From: Arthrobacter sp. Y81
GTDB taxonomy: Bacteria > Actinomycetota > Actinomycetes > Actinomycetales > Micrococcaceae
Length of the DNA: 64,000 bases
Assembly: GCF_002929335.1 (NCBI RefSeq)
Contig: NZ_PJIL01000013.1
Span: 62,001 to 126,000, forward strand
Direction of reading: 5' to 3'
The position numbers were made by a program, and so were the translations under genes. This document shows, piece after piece, positions 8,522 to 16,875 of the stretch (positions are counted from its first letter, which is position 1; every line of letters begins with the position of its first letter). Below the pieces are notes generated by a model. That model searched no databases and was not told the DNA's origin. It saw only the letters and a program-made list of their open reading frames with translations.

Positions 8522-10629
8522 GAGGCTGCTCCGTTCATGGTGAGTTCGCGGTTTGCGATGCGGCTGGAGTGGCTGCCGGCGGGCGCGTCGGCGGGCGCAT
8601 GTTGAGCCAGGGCGGCGGCCACGCGCTGGGCGGCGTCGTAGCCGCTCTTCACGGCGTTGGAGGCTATGGCCGCGCTCTGGTCCACCACCGTTCCGGCGAG
8701 GGTCACGGGAACCCCGGCCGCGAGGCTGAGCCCGGCGTCGCGTTCCCGGGCCGGCACGGAGCCGTCCAGCGGAGCGACGGAACGGGCGACCAGCAGCTCA
8801 CCGGGGGCGTCCAGCCACTCACCTCCGTCCCGTCCGTCGGGGCCGCCGGCCGAGCTGACGCGGACCCGGGCGCCGTCGTACTCCTCGATGGTGGCGCCGA
8901 GGCGGATCCGGACGCGCGGATTGGCTTGGAGCCGGGGCACGGCCAGGATCTTGGCGCGGCGCCCGGATTCGGGTGCGATGGCTTCCTGCGGGCCCACCAG
9001 CAGCACGGCGGTGCCGCGGTCCGCCAGTGTGTCCGCCACTGTCATCGCCACGGAATCCGCGCCCCAGATGGTCACGGCCCCGGGGATGTCCCGGCCGTCC
9101 AGAACCCCGGGGTGGGCAGCCAGCCAGTCACGCACGTCCAGGACATTCGGGGACTCATCGCCCGGGAAGCCGGCGGCGGGGCGGAGACCTCCGGTGGCGA
9201 GCACGACGGCGTCGGCGCCGGTTGCACGGACCAGCGCACCGACGTCGCCGGTGTCCACGTGCGTGCCCAGCCGGACGTCAATGCCGAGCCGTGCGTTCTC
9301 CTCCGCCGACCATTCAGCGAAGCGGTGGAAGTCCGGGGTGGACTTCATCCGCTCGGCCAGGGCGAACTGGCCGCCGGGGCGGGCGCCATCGTCGAGCACG
9401 GTCACTTTCGCGCCGGCTTCGGCGAGTTCGCGGGCGGCGGTGAGGCCGGCGGGACCCGCCCCTACCACCACCACGCGGGAGCCGTCACGGACGGCGGGCG
9501 TCGGCACGGGAACCCGGGAGCGGCCGACGGCCGGGTTGACGGTGCACGTGACCTGGCCGAGCCCCAGGTTGTCGATGCAGACGTTGCAGGCGATGCACGG
9601 GCGGTAGCGCTCGCCGTGCAGCACGCCTCCGATGAAGGCGGGGTCGGCGTGGATGGCGCGGGCCAGGCTGACGAAGTCACAAGTGCCGTCGCCGAGGACC
9701 TCTTCGATGATGGCCGGGGAGTTCAGCCGGCCGGCCATACCCAGCGGGAGCCCGAACCGGCGGTAGGCCTTGGCATAGCCGGCCAGGATGCCCGGCTTCC
9801 ATTCGCCGGACTGGACAATCCATTCACCGGCCTCGTAGCTGCCGGCGGAGATGTCCAGGAAGTCGAGGTGTTCCAGGTGCGCCTTGGCAATGATCTCCAG
9901 CTGCTGCTCCGCCGTGATGCCGTCCGCCGGGCCTTCCACCACGGAAACACGCATGCCGATGATGGCATTCGGAGCTGCCCGGCGGACTTCGTCGATCACC
10001 AGGTTCATGAAGCGCTCCGGGGCGGCGAACTCGTCCTCGCGGTGGTTGGACAGCGGAGACATGAACTGATGGATGAGGTAGCCGTGGGCGCCGTGGATGT
10101 TGATGGCATCGAAGCCGGCGTCCACGGCGCGGCGGGCAGCATGGCCGTACGCCGCCGCAAGGTCCTGGCACTCCGCGGCGGTCAGTTCGCGCGGCACCTC
10201 GCCGCCGGCCACTTCACACGGCACCGGCGACGGCGCCAGATTCTTGAACCCGGACACCGCGGCTTGGGCGGTGCGGCCGCCGTGGTTGAGCTCGACGGCA
10301 GCCAGGGCGCCTTCGGCGTGCAGCGAATCGGTGAGTTTGCGCAGGCCCGGGATCATGGCATCGGTGTGCAGTCCCAGCTGGTGGGTGCGGCCCTTGCCGT
10401 CGGCGCGGACGTAGGTGGCCTCGGTGGTCACCATGCCCAGGCCGGCCCTGGCCCGCGTGACGAGGTAGTCGATGTACTGCTCGGTGATGTGCCCGTCGGT
10501 GGTGCCGTAGTTTCGCTCCATCGGTGCGGAGGCCAGCCGGTTGCGCAGGGTCCGCGGGGGGCGGCCGTTGCGGCCCAGGGTGAGGGGGCGGGCGGCGTAG
10601 CGGCGTTCCTGAATGCTGTCCTCAGCCAT
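8518..10629 (-). CDS. NADH:flavin oxidoreductase, two-domain OYE family (FadH-like)
   Basis: A 703-residue enzyme with the layout of 2,4-dienoyl-CoA reductase and trimethylamine dehydrogenase. An N-terminal FMN TIM barrel covers residues 1-350. A [4Fe-4S] cysteine motif follows (CIACNVCIDNLGLG, then a fourth Cys). The C-terminal half binds FAD/NAD(P) through VVVGAGPAGLTAA. The barrel contains the substrate-site pair in INIHGAHGYL. It would reduce or oxidise an activated C=C bond. The gene begins 3 bases after the upstream Gfo/Idh/MocA gene and overlaps the isomerase gene by ATGA, so it is in the middle of the operon. Confidence 0.9.
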   Translation of the reverse strand: MAEDSIQERRYAARPLTLGRNGRPPRTLRNRLASAPMERNYGTTDGHITEQYIDYLVTRARAGLGMVTTEATYVRADGKGRTHQLGLHTDAMIPGLRKLTDSLHAEGALAAVELNHGGRTAQAAVSGFKNLAPSPVPCEVAGGEVPRELTAAECQDLAAAYGHAARRAVDAGFDAINIHGAHGYLIHQFMSPLSNHREDEFAAPERFMNLVIDEVRRAAPNAIIGMRVSVVEGPADGITAEQQLEIIAKAHLEHLDFLDISAGSYEAGEWIVQSGEWKPGILAGYAKAYRRFGLPLGMAGRLNSPAIIEEVLGDGTCDFVSLARAIHADPAFIGGVLHGERYRPCIACNVCIDNLGLGQVTCTVNPAVGRSRVPVPTPAVRDGSRVVVVGAGPAGLTAARELAEAGAKVTVLDDGARPGGQFALAERMKSTPDFHRFAEWSAEENARLGIDVRLGTHVDTGDVGALVRATGADAVVLATGGLRPAAGFPGDESPNVLDVRDWLAAHPGVLDGRDIPGAVTIWGADSVAMTVADTLADRGTAVLLVGPQEAIAPESGRRAKILAVPRLQANPRVRIRLGATIEEYDGARVRVSSAGGPDGRDGGEWLDAPGELLVARSVAPLDGSVPARERDAGLSLAAGVPVTLAGTVVDQSAAIASNAVKSGYDAAQRVAAALAQHAPADAPAGSHSSRIANRELTMNGAAS

Positions 10630-10632
10630 GCC

Positions 10633-11757
10633 TTAGCCTGCGACTTTCGCGGAGACCCCGGCAGGGACCTGAGCCTCGGCGAAGCGGACGGGCAGCCCGG
10701 TACGTGAGGATTCGTAGACCGCCAGAAGGATCCGAAGCGACTTGAGGGCGTCCCTACCGGTGATGGCCGGTTCGCCGTCGGTTTCCAGGGCCTGCACAAA
10801 ATCCCGTACCTGGCTGGTGTGGTGGGGAATCAGCTGCCTGTTGATCGTTGAGAGATCAACATTGGGCTCCACGCCGTCAGGATGAACGGGGTCCACGACG
10901 ATCTTTTCGCCGACTGCCCACAGGTCAAGCCGCCCGTCGCTTCCTTCCGGGAACTCCGTCAGTGAGGCCGAGGCGCCGGTTTCACCCGTGACCCGAAGCT
11001 GGATTCCCAGGTTGGGTGAGACTGCCGTTGATGCTTCCAGGGTTGCCATCGCTCCCGAGGTGAAGGTGATGACGGCCGTGGCCGAATCTTCCACCTCTAT
11101 GTAGTCCCCGTGCCGGTAGGTGTTGACCTTCCCGTAGACCTCGGCGACATCGCCGAGGTACCACTGCAGCAGATCGATCTGGTGGATGGCCTGCGTCATC
11201 AGCACGCCGCCGCCGTCGTTGTCCCAGGTGCCCCGCCACGCGTCGCGGGAATAGTACTCCGGTGCGCGGTGCAGCATCACGGAACACTGGGCCATGATGG
11301 CCTGGCCCAGTGTTCCGTCGTCGATGGCGGAACGGATCCGCTGGGCCGCGGGCCAGAAGCGGCGCTGGAAGAGGACGCCCAGCCGGACTCCCGCTTCCTC
11401 GCACGCAGCGACCATGCGTTCCGCCGCGTCCAGCTTGGTGGCGATCGGCTTTTCGCACAGCACGTGGACTCCGGCGGCAGCCGCCTGCAGCACCACTTCC
11501 TCGTGCGTTGGGTGCGGCGTGCAGACCGAAATGATGTCCACGCCGAGGTCCAGCAGCCCGGCCACGGTGTTCACAGCGTTCGGAACATCCCAGGATTCGG
11601 CGGTGGCACGGGCCCGGTCCAGGTCGATGTCGCAGACCCCGACGATCCGGACGTTGTCCAGGGCGCCGAAGGCCTCGAGGTGGTTGCGGGAGATGGCGCC
11701 GCAGCCGACGATGCCGACGCGGAAGGTGCGGGTGCTGGCGAATGCTGATGAAGTCAC
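10633..11757 (-). CDS. Gfo/Idh/MocA family oxidoreductase
   Basis: A 374-residue NAD(P)-dependent dehydrogenase. The Rossmann motif is GIVGCGAISRNH near residue 15, the family signature LCEKPIA lies near residue 100, and the C-terminal half has the beta-sheet domain with HQIDLLQWYLG. These enzymes oxidise hydroxyl groups of sugars, inositols and related polyols. It lies between the MHS transporter and the OYE-type reductase on the same strand, with 3 bases to the latter. Together with the isomerase-like barrel it suggests a polyhydroxylated or cyclic substrate. Confidence 0.9.
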   Translation of the reverse strand: MTSSAFASTRTFRVGIVGCGAISRNHLEAFGALDNVRIVGVCDIDLDRARATAESWDVPNAVNTVAGLLDLGVDIISVCTPHPTHEEVVLQAAAAGVHVLCEKPIATKLDAAERMVAACEEAGVRLGVLFQRRFWPAAQRIRSAIDDGTLGQAIMAQCSVMLHRAPEYYSRDAWRGTWDNDGGGVLMTQAIHQIDLLQWYLGDVAEVYGKVNTYRHGDYIEVEDSATAVITFTSGAMATLEASTAVSPNLGIQLRVTGETGASASLTEFPEGSDGRLDLWAVGEKIVVDPVHPDGVEPNVDLSTINRQLIPHHTSQVRDFVQALETDGEPAITGRDALKSLRILLAVYESSRTGLPVRFAEAQVPAGVSAKVAG

Positions 11758-11832
11758 GGGAGGATCAACTTTCTGGTGCGTGAGTGGGTGGGAGGGCGGG
11801 ACGCCGGGCGGCGGGTACGGGGCCGGAAGGCG

Positions 11833-13209
11833 CTACGCGGACATGCCGCGCTTGCGGGGCAGGCCGAGCTCCTCGAGCGGGGTCTTGTGGGTTTCCCGCG
11901 CCGTCGCGATGGCGATGGCTGAGACTGCCAGGCAGACCACCGTGAAACTGGCCACGGGGATCCAGCCGCCGGGGCCCGGCTGTGCCAGCATCGTGGCGAT
12001 GACCGGGGCGAACCCGGTGAGGATCAGGCCCACCTGGCTGCCGATGGCCATCCCTGAGTAGCGGACCGCCGCGGGGAACATCTCGGGGAAGAAGACCGTC
12101 CAGACGCCGTTCCAGCAGGAGTAGAACACGCTCATGTTCAGGAACCCGAAGACGAAGATCATGGCGACGTTGTGCTCGCTGATGGCCCAGAAGTAGCCGA
12201 AGGACGTGACAGCGCAGCCTAGGGCACCCACCAGGAGCACCTTCTTACGGCCGAGCTTGTCCGAGATGATGCCGGCCAGCGGGATGGTGAACATGGACAG
12301 GCCGATGGTGATGGCGTTGACGCTGAGCATCAGGGTCCGGTCCAACCCGATGGAGGGGCCCGTGGCATAGGCCAGGGCGTAGACGGTGAAGGTGGTCTGC
12401 ATGACGGAGAACAGCATGACGAGGGCGACGCGCAGCACGTCGCGCCACTGGGTTTTCAGTACCTCGGCCGCCGGGATGCCCTTGGGCGTTTTCGATTCCA
12501 CGGCCTCTTCGAAGACCGGCGGTTCCTCCAGGCGGGTGCGGATCCAGTAGGCGACGCCGAGGACCACCACGGAGAGCCAGAACGGTATGCGCCAGCCCCA
12601 GCTGAGGAGCTGGTCTTCCGGGAGGGCGGCCAGCGGGATGAAGACCACCGTGGAGAGCACCATGCCGGAGGCGTAGCCGGTCATCACGAAGCTGGTGAAG
12701 AACCCGCGGCGGCCTTCAGGGGAGTGCTCCATGGTCAGGGTGGACGCGCCGGCGGCCTCGGCGCCGGCGGAGAAGCCCTGCGCCAGGCGGCCAACGAGCA
12801 GCAGCGCCGTGGCCCAGTAGCCGATCTGGCCGTACGTGGGCAGGAAGCCGATGCCAATGGAGGCGACGCCCATGATCACCAGGGTGATCATCAGGGCCTG
12901 TTTGCGTCCGATCTTGTCGCCGAAGTGGCTCATCACGATGCCGCCAAGCGGCCGGGCCAGGTAGCCGACGCCGAACGTGGCCATGGCACCGAGCAGGGCC
13001 ACGACCGGGTCACCGCCGGGGAAGAAGATCTTGGGGAAGACCAGGGCCGCGGCTGTTCCGTAGATGAAGAAGTCGTAGTACTCCAGGGTGGAGCCCAGGA
13101 AGGAGGCCAGGGCTGCCTTCTTGGGCATTTTGGCGGGATGGGTTTCCGTCCCGTCCAGGACGGCGGCTTGCTGGGTAGCTGCCGTCGGGGGCTGCATTAG
13201 GTGTCCCAT
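11833..13209 (-). CDS. MFS transporter, metabolite:H+ symporter (MHS) type
   Basis: A 458-residue, 12-helix MFS permease. The N-terminal signature (ALASFLGSTLEYYDFFIYGTA) and the loop GDKIGRKQALM are typical of the MHS subfamily, which imports organic acids such as shikimate, citrate, alpha-ketoglutarate and aromatic acids. It is probably the uptake system for the catabolic genes downstream. The ATG at 13209 has GAGGAG at 6 bases. It is the first gene of the minus-strand operon, with about 155 bases of promoter region up to the end of the IclR gene. Confidence 0.9.
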   Translation of the reverse strand: MGHLMQPPTAATQQAAVLDGTETHPAKMPKKAALASFLGSTLEYYDFFIYGTAAALVFPKIFFPGGDPVVALLGAMATFGVGYLARPLGGIVMSHFGDKIGRKQALMITLVIMGVASIGIGFLPTYGQIGYWATALLLVGRLAQGFSAGAEAAGASTLTMEHSPEGRRGFFTSFVMTGYASGMVLSTVVFIPLAALPEDQLLSWGWRIPFWLSVVVLGVAYWIRTRLEEPPVFEEAVESKTPKGIPAAEVLKTQWRDVLRVALVMLFSVMQTTFTVYALAYATGPSIGLDRTLMLSVNAITIGLSMFTIPLAGIISDKLGRKKVLLVGALGCAVTSFGYFWAISEHNVAMIFVFGFLNMSVFYSCWNGVWTVFFPEMFPAAVRYSGMAIGSQVGLILTGFAPVIATMLAQPGPGGWIPVASFTVVCLAVSAIAIATARETHKTPLEELGLPRKRGMSA

Positions 13210-13263
13210 AGTGTCTCCTCATTGAGTGTCACGGGGTTGAATGGTGGTGGCCGGCGCCAGCTT

Positions 13264-13276
13264 GGAATGGCGTTCC
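13264..13276. promoter_or_regulatory. Candidate IclR-type operator upstream of the MHS transporter operon
   Basis: The sequence GGAATGGCGTTCC lies 55-67 bases before the start of the transporter gene and just downstream of the IclR gene. Its GGAA/TTCC arms resemble the E. coli IclR-type palindrome (TGGAAAT-ATTTCCA). The match is short, so this is only a candidate. Confidence 0.25.
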
Positions 13277-13366
13277 GGTGGGAAGTTTCGAAGCCGCGGC
13301 TCTGAAGAAAAACTGTATGAGCGGCGTCACGAACTGCGGCGCGGAATCCCATTCAACGGGATGCGA

Positions 13367-14197
13367 CTAGTTCGCCGCGTCCCGGGTTTTGATGTCCTGG
13401 CGGTCCGACTCCAGCCACGGCCGGGTGCCGTAGGGGCGGCGTTCGGCGCCCATGGTGCGGGACAGGCCGCGGCCGGCCGCTACCAGGACGGGAAGGATGA
13501 CATGGGGGTTCTCATGTGCCGTGGGAAGCACGACGGCGATGGCACCGATGACGCGGTTTCCCTCACCGAAGACCGGCACCGCGTAGGCAGTGTTCTCCGG
13601 TACCAGGACCCCGGCCATCCGGACGTAGCCCCGCTCCCTGATCAGCGCCAGATGCGCCCGGACCTTGGCGGGGTCCGTTTCCGTATTCGGCGTGGTCTTC
13701 TCCAGCGGGCCGGCGAGGAAGCGCTCCTGCACGTGGCGGGGCATGTGCGCCAGCATGGCCATGCCGGATGTCGTGTTGTGGATGTCCAGCCTGCCCGCCA
13801 CCGCTGCCAGGTTGGTTGCCGTGCCGTGCTGGTCCAGCTGTTCCAGGTACAGCACGCTCCGGGACTCGACATCCGGGATGGACAGGGACACCTGTTCCCG
13901 GACGGCAGCGTGGACGCCTTCCAGGAAGGGAAGGCCCCGGCGCCGGAACTCCTCCAAGGGGTTGCTGCGGGAGGCGAGCTCCCACATCTTCACGCCCACG
14001 CCGTAATCCCCGGCCTCGCCGCGGTTCAGGAGCCCGCTGTCCACGAGATCGTTGGCCAGGCGGTGGGCCGTGCTGCTGGACATCCCGGTAATGTGCACCA
14101 ACTCGCGGAGCGTCAGCCTTGGATGGCCCTTGGAGAAGGCGTCCAGGATCTTCACGACGCGCTGGATGACGGACTCCCCCGATGCGGAGTTCGCCAT
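13367..14197 (-). CDS. IclR family transcriptional regulator
   Basis: A 276-residue IclR protein. It has an N-terminal winged helix-turn-helix (about residues 9-65, with LRELVHITGMSSSTAHRLANDL as the recognition region), followed by the GAF-like effector domain from about residue 85 to 255. Such regulators respond to small organic acids and control nearby catabolic operons. Its gene lies directly upstream of the transporter-led operon on the same strand and is divergent from the LysR gene. It is the obvious regulator of the 5-13 kb operon. Confidence 0.9.
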   Translation of the reverse strand: MANSASGESVIQRVVKILDAFSKGHPRLTLRELVHITGMSSSTAHRLANDLVDSGLLNRGEAGDYGVGVKMWELASRSNPLEEFRRRGLPFLEGVHAAVREQVSLSIPDVESRSVLYLEQLDQHGTATNLAAVAGRLDIHNTTSGMAMLAHMPRHVQERFLAGPLEKTTPNTETDPAKVRAHLALIRERGYVRMAGVLVPENTAYAVPVFGEGNRVIGAIAVVLPTAHENPHVILPVLVAAGRGLSRTMGAERRPYGTRPWLESDRQDIKTRDAAN

Positions 14198-14376
14198 GGT
14201 TCCTCCCGGGTTGCCGTCTGCGTTCGTGCGGCCTGCGTTGGCACCGATTCTCCTGCCAATATAGCCCGGTGCCGGCCGGACGGCGCGCGATCGGGAAGTA
14301 GCCTAGGGGTGACAACACCGGCGTCCGGATGCCACCAAGGGCGCGGGCAACCAGGAACCCCAGCGGGAGGAACGGC

Positions 14377-15273
14377 GTGGAGCTGCGGCAGATCGAGGCA
14401 TTCCTGGCAGTGGCCGAGGAATTGCACTTTGGCCGCGCCGCCCACCGGCTCCGCATGGCTCAGTCGCCGCTGAGCCAGACCATCAAGAAGCTGGAGAAGA
14501 GCCTCGGCACCGCGCTCTTCGAACGCAACACCAGGGCCGTCTCGCTGACCACCGCCGGATTCGCCTTCCTGCCGCACGCCCGGAAGATCCTCGAGGAGTT
14601 CGACCTGGCACGGCGGGCTGCCACGGCGGACAGCGGGGAGGTCTACGGCCGGCTCAGCATCGGTTTCTCCGGGGCCCTGAACCACAAGACCCTTCCGCCG
14701 CTGACCAGGGCATTGCGCAACCGCTACCCCCGCCTGGAGCTGACCCTCACCGGCGGACTGCTCACCCAGGACGCCCTCGACCAGTTGCGCAACGGCTCCC
14801 TGGACCTGTCCTTCATCGGGCTTCCGGTGGACGCGCCCTCACTGGCGACCCGGAGCATCGCAGTGGAGCCGCTGGGTGCCATCTTGCCGGAAGACCACCC
14901 GCTCGCAGGCCGGGCCGCCATCAGCCTTGCCGAACTGGCAGTGGACAGATTCATCACCATGCCGGCCGCGCAGGGATCCACCCTGCGGGAGGCCATCTTT
15001 TCGGCCTGCACGGCGGCCGGCTTCCGGCCCCGCGTGGTCCAGGAAGTCTCCGACCCCTACACCGCACTGTCCCTCGTGGCCGGCGGCGTGGGGGTCAGCC
15101 TCATGCCCGACTCAGTTGCCGGCATCATGCCGGGCGGCACGGTGTTCCTGCCGCTCTCGGGTGCGGCACCGCTGCTGGATTCGGGCATCGCGTGGAACCC
15201 CGCCCTCATCTCGCCGGCCTTGAAGCTGGCCCTGGAGCTCGCCGACACCGTTCTCCCAACGCCCGCGCGCTGA
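14377..15273 (+). CDS. LysR family transcriptional regulator
   Basis: A 298-residue LysR-type regulator. It starts at the GTG at 14377, which has a perfect GGGAGG six bases upstream; an ATG at 14329 would add 16 unstructured residues. The helix-turn-helix covers residues 1-60 (ELRQIEAFLAVAEELHFGRAAHRL) and the periplasmic-binding-like effector domain covers residues 90-295. It is divergent from the IclR gene and reads toward the YciI, alcohol dehydrogenase and flavoprotein genes. It probably activates that plus-strand arm. LysR genes more often lie divergent from their target, so this codirectional arrangement is slightly unusual. Confidence 0.9.
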   Translation: MELRQIEAFLAVAEELHFGRAAHRLRMAQSPLSQTIKKLEKSLGTALFERNTRAVSLTTAGFAFLPHARKILEEFDLARRAATADSGEVYGRLSIGFSGALNHKTLPPLTRALRNRYPRLELTLTGGLLTQDALDQLRNGSLDLSFIGLPVDAPSLATRSIAVEPLGAILPEDHPLAGRAAISLAELAVDRFITMPAAQGSTLREAIFSACTAAGFRPRVVQEVSDPYTALSLVAGGVGVSLMPDSVAGIMPGGTVFLPLSGAAPLLDSGIAWNPALISPALKLALELADTVLPTPAR

Positions 15274-15289
15274 CGGCGCACCACCGCGG

Positions 15290-15312
15290 ACTATGTGCCA
15301 TTGGCACATAGT
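15290..15312. promoter_or_regulatory. Perfect 10-bp inverted repeat, probable operator before the YciI-ADH-flavoprotein operon
   Basis: The arms ACTATGTGCC and GGCACATAGT are exact inverse complements separated by ATT. The element begins 17 bases after the LysR stop codon and is followed two bases later by TTGACC, which could be a -35 element. It has no T-tract, which argues against a simple terminator. Binding by the LysR or IclR protein of this locus is the most likely role. Confidence 0.5.
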
Positions 15313-15435
15313 CATTGACCAAGTAAGTATTGGACTTGTCTCAATTCAAATTCCACCATGGGAGTGACATCAAACGTGTGACCGGCCTGCAAGAGGGCCG
15401 CCGCATCACCGCTCAATGAAGAGGAAACGTTCCCC

Positions 15436-15756
15436 ATGGCAACTTTCGCCGTCACCTACGCTTACGCCGACGCCACCGCCGCCGGCCGCGACGAGCACCG
15501 TCCGCGGCACGTTGAGTTCCTGAAGTCCCACTACGACGGCGGTCGGCTGGTCACGAGCGGTCCGTTCGGCCCCGGCGAAACCCCCGGCGCCCTGCTGATC
15601 GTCAAGGGCGATTCCAAAACCGACGTCGAGGCCCTGATGAACCAGGACCCGTTCTTCATCAACAACCTCGTCGCAGTGCGGAACATCCGGCAATGGAACA
15701 TCGTCTTTGGCGCGGAACCAGCCGGCGCGGACGCGGCCAACGCCGTCCGGAACTAA
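15436..15756 (+). CDS. YciI family protein
   Basis: A 106-residue protein of the YciI / muconolactone-isomerase-like ferredoxin fold. The family pattern is clear: RDEHRPRHVEFLKSHYDGG near residue 22, TSGPFGPGETPGALLIV, and a final aromatic/polar strand. YciI proteins are small alpha-beta barrel dimers, often encoded with catabolic enzymes, and some act as dehydrochlorinases or isomerases. It has a GAGGAAA-type site 11 bases before the ATG. It is the first gene of the plus arm and ends 12 bases before the alcohol dehydrogenase gene. Confidence 0.85.
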   Translation: MATFAVTYAYADATAAGRDEHRPRHVEFLKSHYDGGRLVTSGPFGPGETPGALLIVKGDSKTDVEALMNQDPFFINNLVAVRNIRQWNIVFGAEPAGADAANAVRN

Positions 15757-15768
15757 GGCGGCCGCACC

Positions 15769-16875
15769 ATGCTGACCGCACGGACCGTCGCCAAGGAAAC
15801 CATCCGCTACGAGGAGGTGGCCGAACCCGGCCTGGACGCGGGGCGCGCCCTGGTCCGCGTCCACAACGTCACCCTTTGCGGCACCGACCTGCACATCTGG
15901 GAGGACGACTACCCGGCCGGACTCCCGGTGGTCCAGGGCCACGAGTTCTCCGGCGTGGTCGAAGCCATCGGCAACAACGCGTCCGGCGTCCGCGCCGGGG
16001 ACAGGGTTGCCGTCAGCCCCATGACCTATTGCGGGGCGTGCCAGCCGTGCCGCTCTGGCCGGTTCAACGTCTGCCGGAACATCGGCTGCATTGGCTGCTA
16101 TTCCGACGGCGCCCTGGTGGAACTGCTCAGCGTCCCGGTGGACAAACTGTGCCTGGTTCCCGATGGCCTGGCCCTGGACCTCGCCGCCATGGCCGAACCG
16201 GCATCGATCGCCATGCAGGCCGTCAACCGGGGCCGCCCTGCGGCAGGTGAAACCGCCCTGGTCCTGGGCAGCGGCCCTATCGGACTGCTCGCAACGCTCT
16301 ACCTGACCGATCTGGGCCTGAACGTGGTCTGCGCAGACACCGAAGCTGACCGGCTCGAACTGGCAACGGCTTTCGGCGCAGTGGACACGCTGCTGGTTGA
16401 ACCTGCCGCCGGCTTCCCGGATGCTGAACAGGCAGCGCGGCTGGATCAGCTCACCGAGGGTTACGGCCCCGGCCTTGTGCTCGAGGCCACCGGCGCACCG
16501 TCCTCGTTTGAGAACGCCATCCGGCTCGTGGCCAGCGCGGGCCGCATCGTCCAGGTGGGCATCTCGGCACGCTCGGCCACCGTGTCCATGAAGGACATTC
16601 CGTTCAAGGAACTGGACCTGATGGGCAGCCGCAACAGCCTCAACCTCATCCCGGACGGGCTGGCACTCCTGGCCCGCCATCCGGACCAGGCCCGCGCCCT
16701 CCTGACCCACCGCTTCGCCTTCGGGGAGCTGCAGCAGGCGTACGGGCTGATGCGCAACCGCACGGAGAAGGTGGGCAAGATCCTCATCGAAATGCCGGCT
16801 GCCCGGGCCCGCGCCCGCCAGGGATCAATCAGCGAATCTGCCGTCGGATCAGCGCTTTCCGGAGCCTCGGCATGA
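15769..16875 (+). CDS. Zinc-dependent alcohol dehydrogenase (MDR family)
   Basis: A 368-residue medium-chain dehydrogenase. Catalytic zinc ligands are C37 in LCGTDLH and H58/E59 in VQGHEFSG. The structural zinc site is C88, C91, C94 and C102 in YCGACQPCRSGRFNVC. The NAD-binding motif is LVLGSGPIGLLA. It resembles threonine, sorbitol and galactitol dehydrogenases, so a secondary alcohol on a polyol or ring is a reasonable substrate. It is flanked by the YciI gene (12 bases) and the flavoprotein gene (ATGA overlap) in one operon. The last 25 residues form a low-complexity tail. Confidence 0.9.
   Translation: MLTARTVAKETIRYEEVAEPGLDAGRALVRVHNVTLCGTDLHIWEDDYPAGLPVVQGHEFSGVVEAIGNNASGVRAGDRVAVSPMTYCGACQPCRSGRFNVCRNIGCIGCYSDGALVELLSVPVDKLCLVPDGLALDLAAMAEPASIAMQAVNRGRPAAGETALVLGSGPIGLLATLYLTDLGLNVVCADTEADRLELATAFGAVDTLLVEPAAGFPDAEQAARLDQLTEGYGPGLVLEATGAPSSFENAIRLVASAGRIVQVGISARSATVSMKDIPFKELDLMGSRNSLNLIPDGLALLARHPDQARALLTHRFAFGELQQAYGLMRNRTEKVGKILIEMPAARARARQGSISESAVGSALSGASA

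Noticed and set aside
8569..10707. A 712-codon open frame on the plus strand opposite the OYE-type gene, and similar long antisense frames at 30338-31993, 32654-34492, 43639-45225 and 51911-53701
   Set aside because: These are reading frames opened by the high GC content opposite real genes. Their products are rich in Gly, Arg, His and Ala, have no domains, and the opposite strands encode clear enzymes or transporters.
6852..13209. C-glycoside deglycosylation locus (Dgp/Car type)
   Set aside because: Gfo/Idh/MocA and TIM-barrel isomerase genes are present, but the small deglycosidase beta subunit and a GMC-type sugar oxidase are missing, and the KstD-like and OYE enzymes do not belong to that system.
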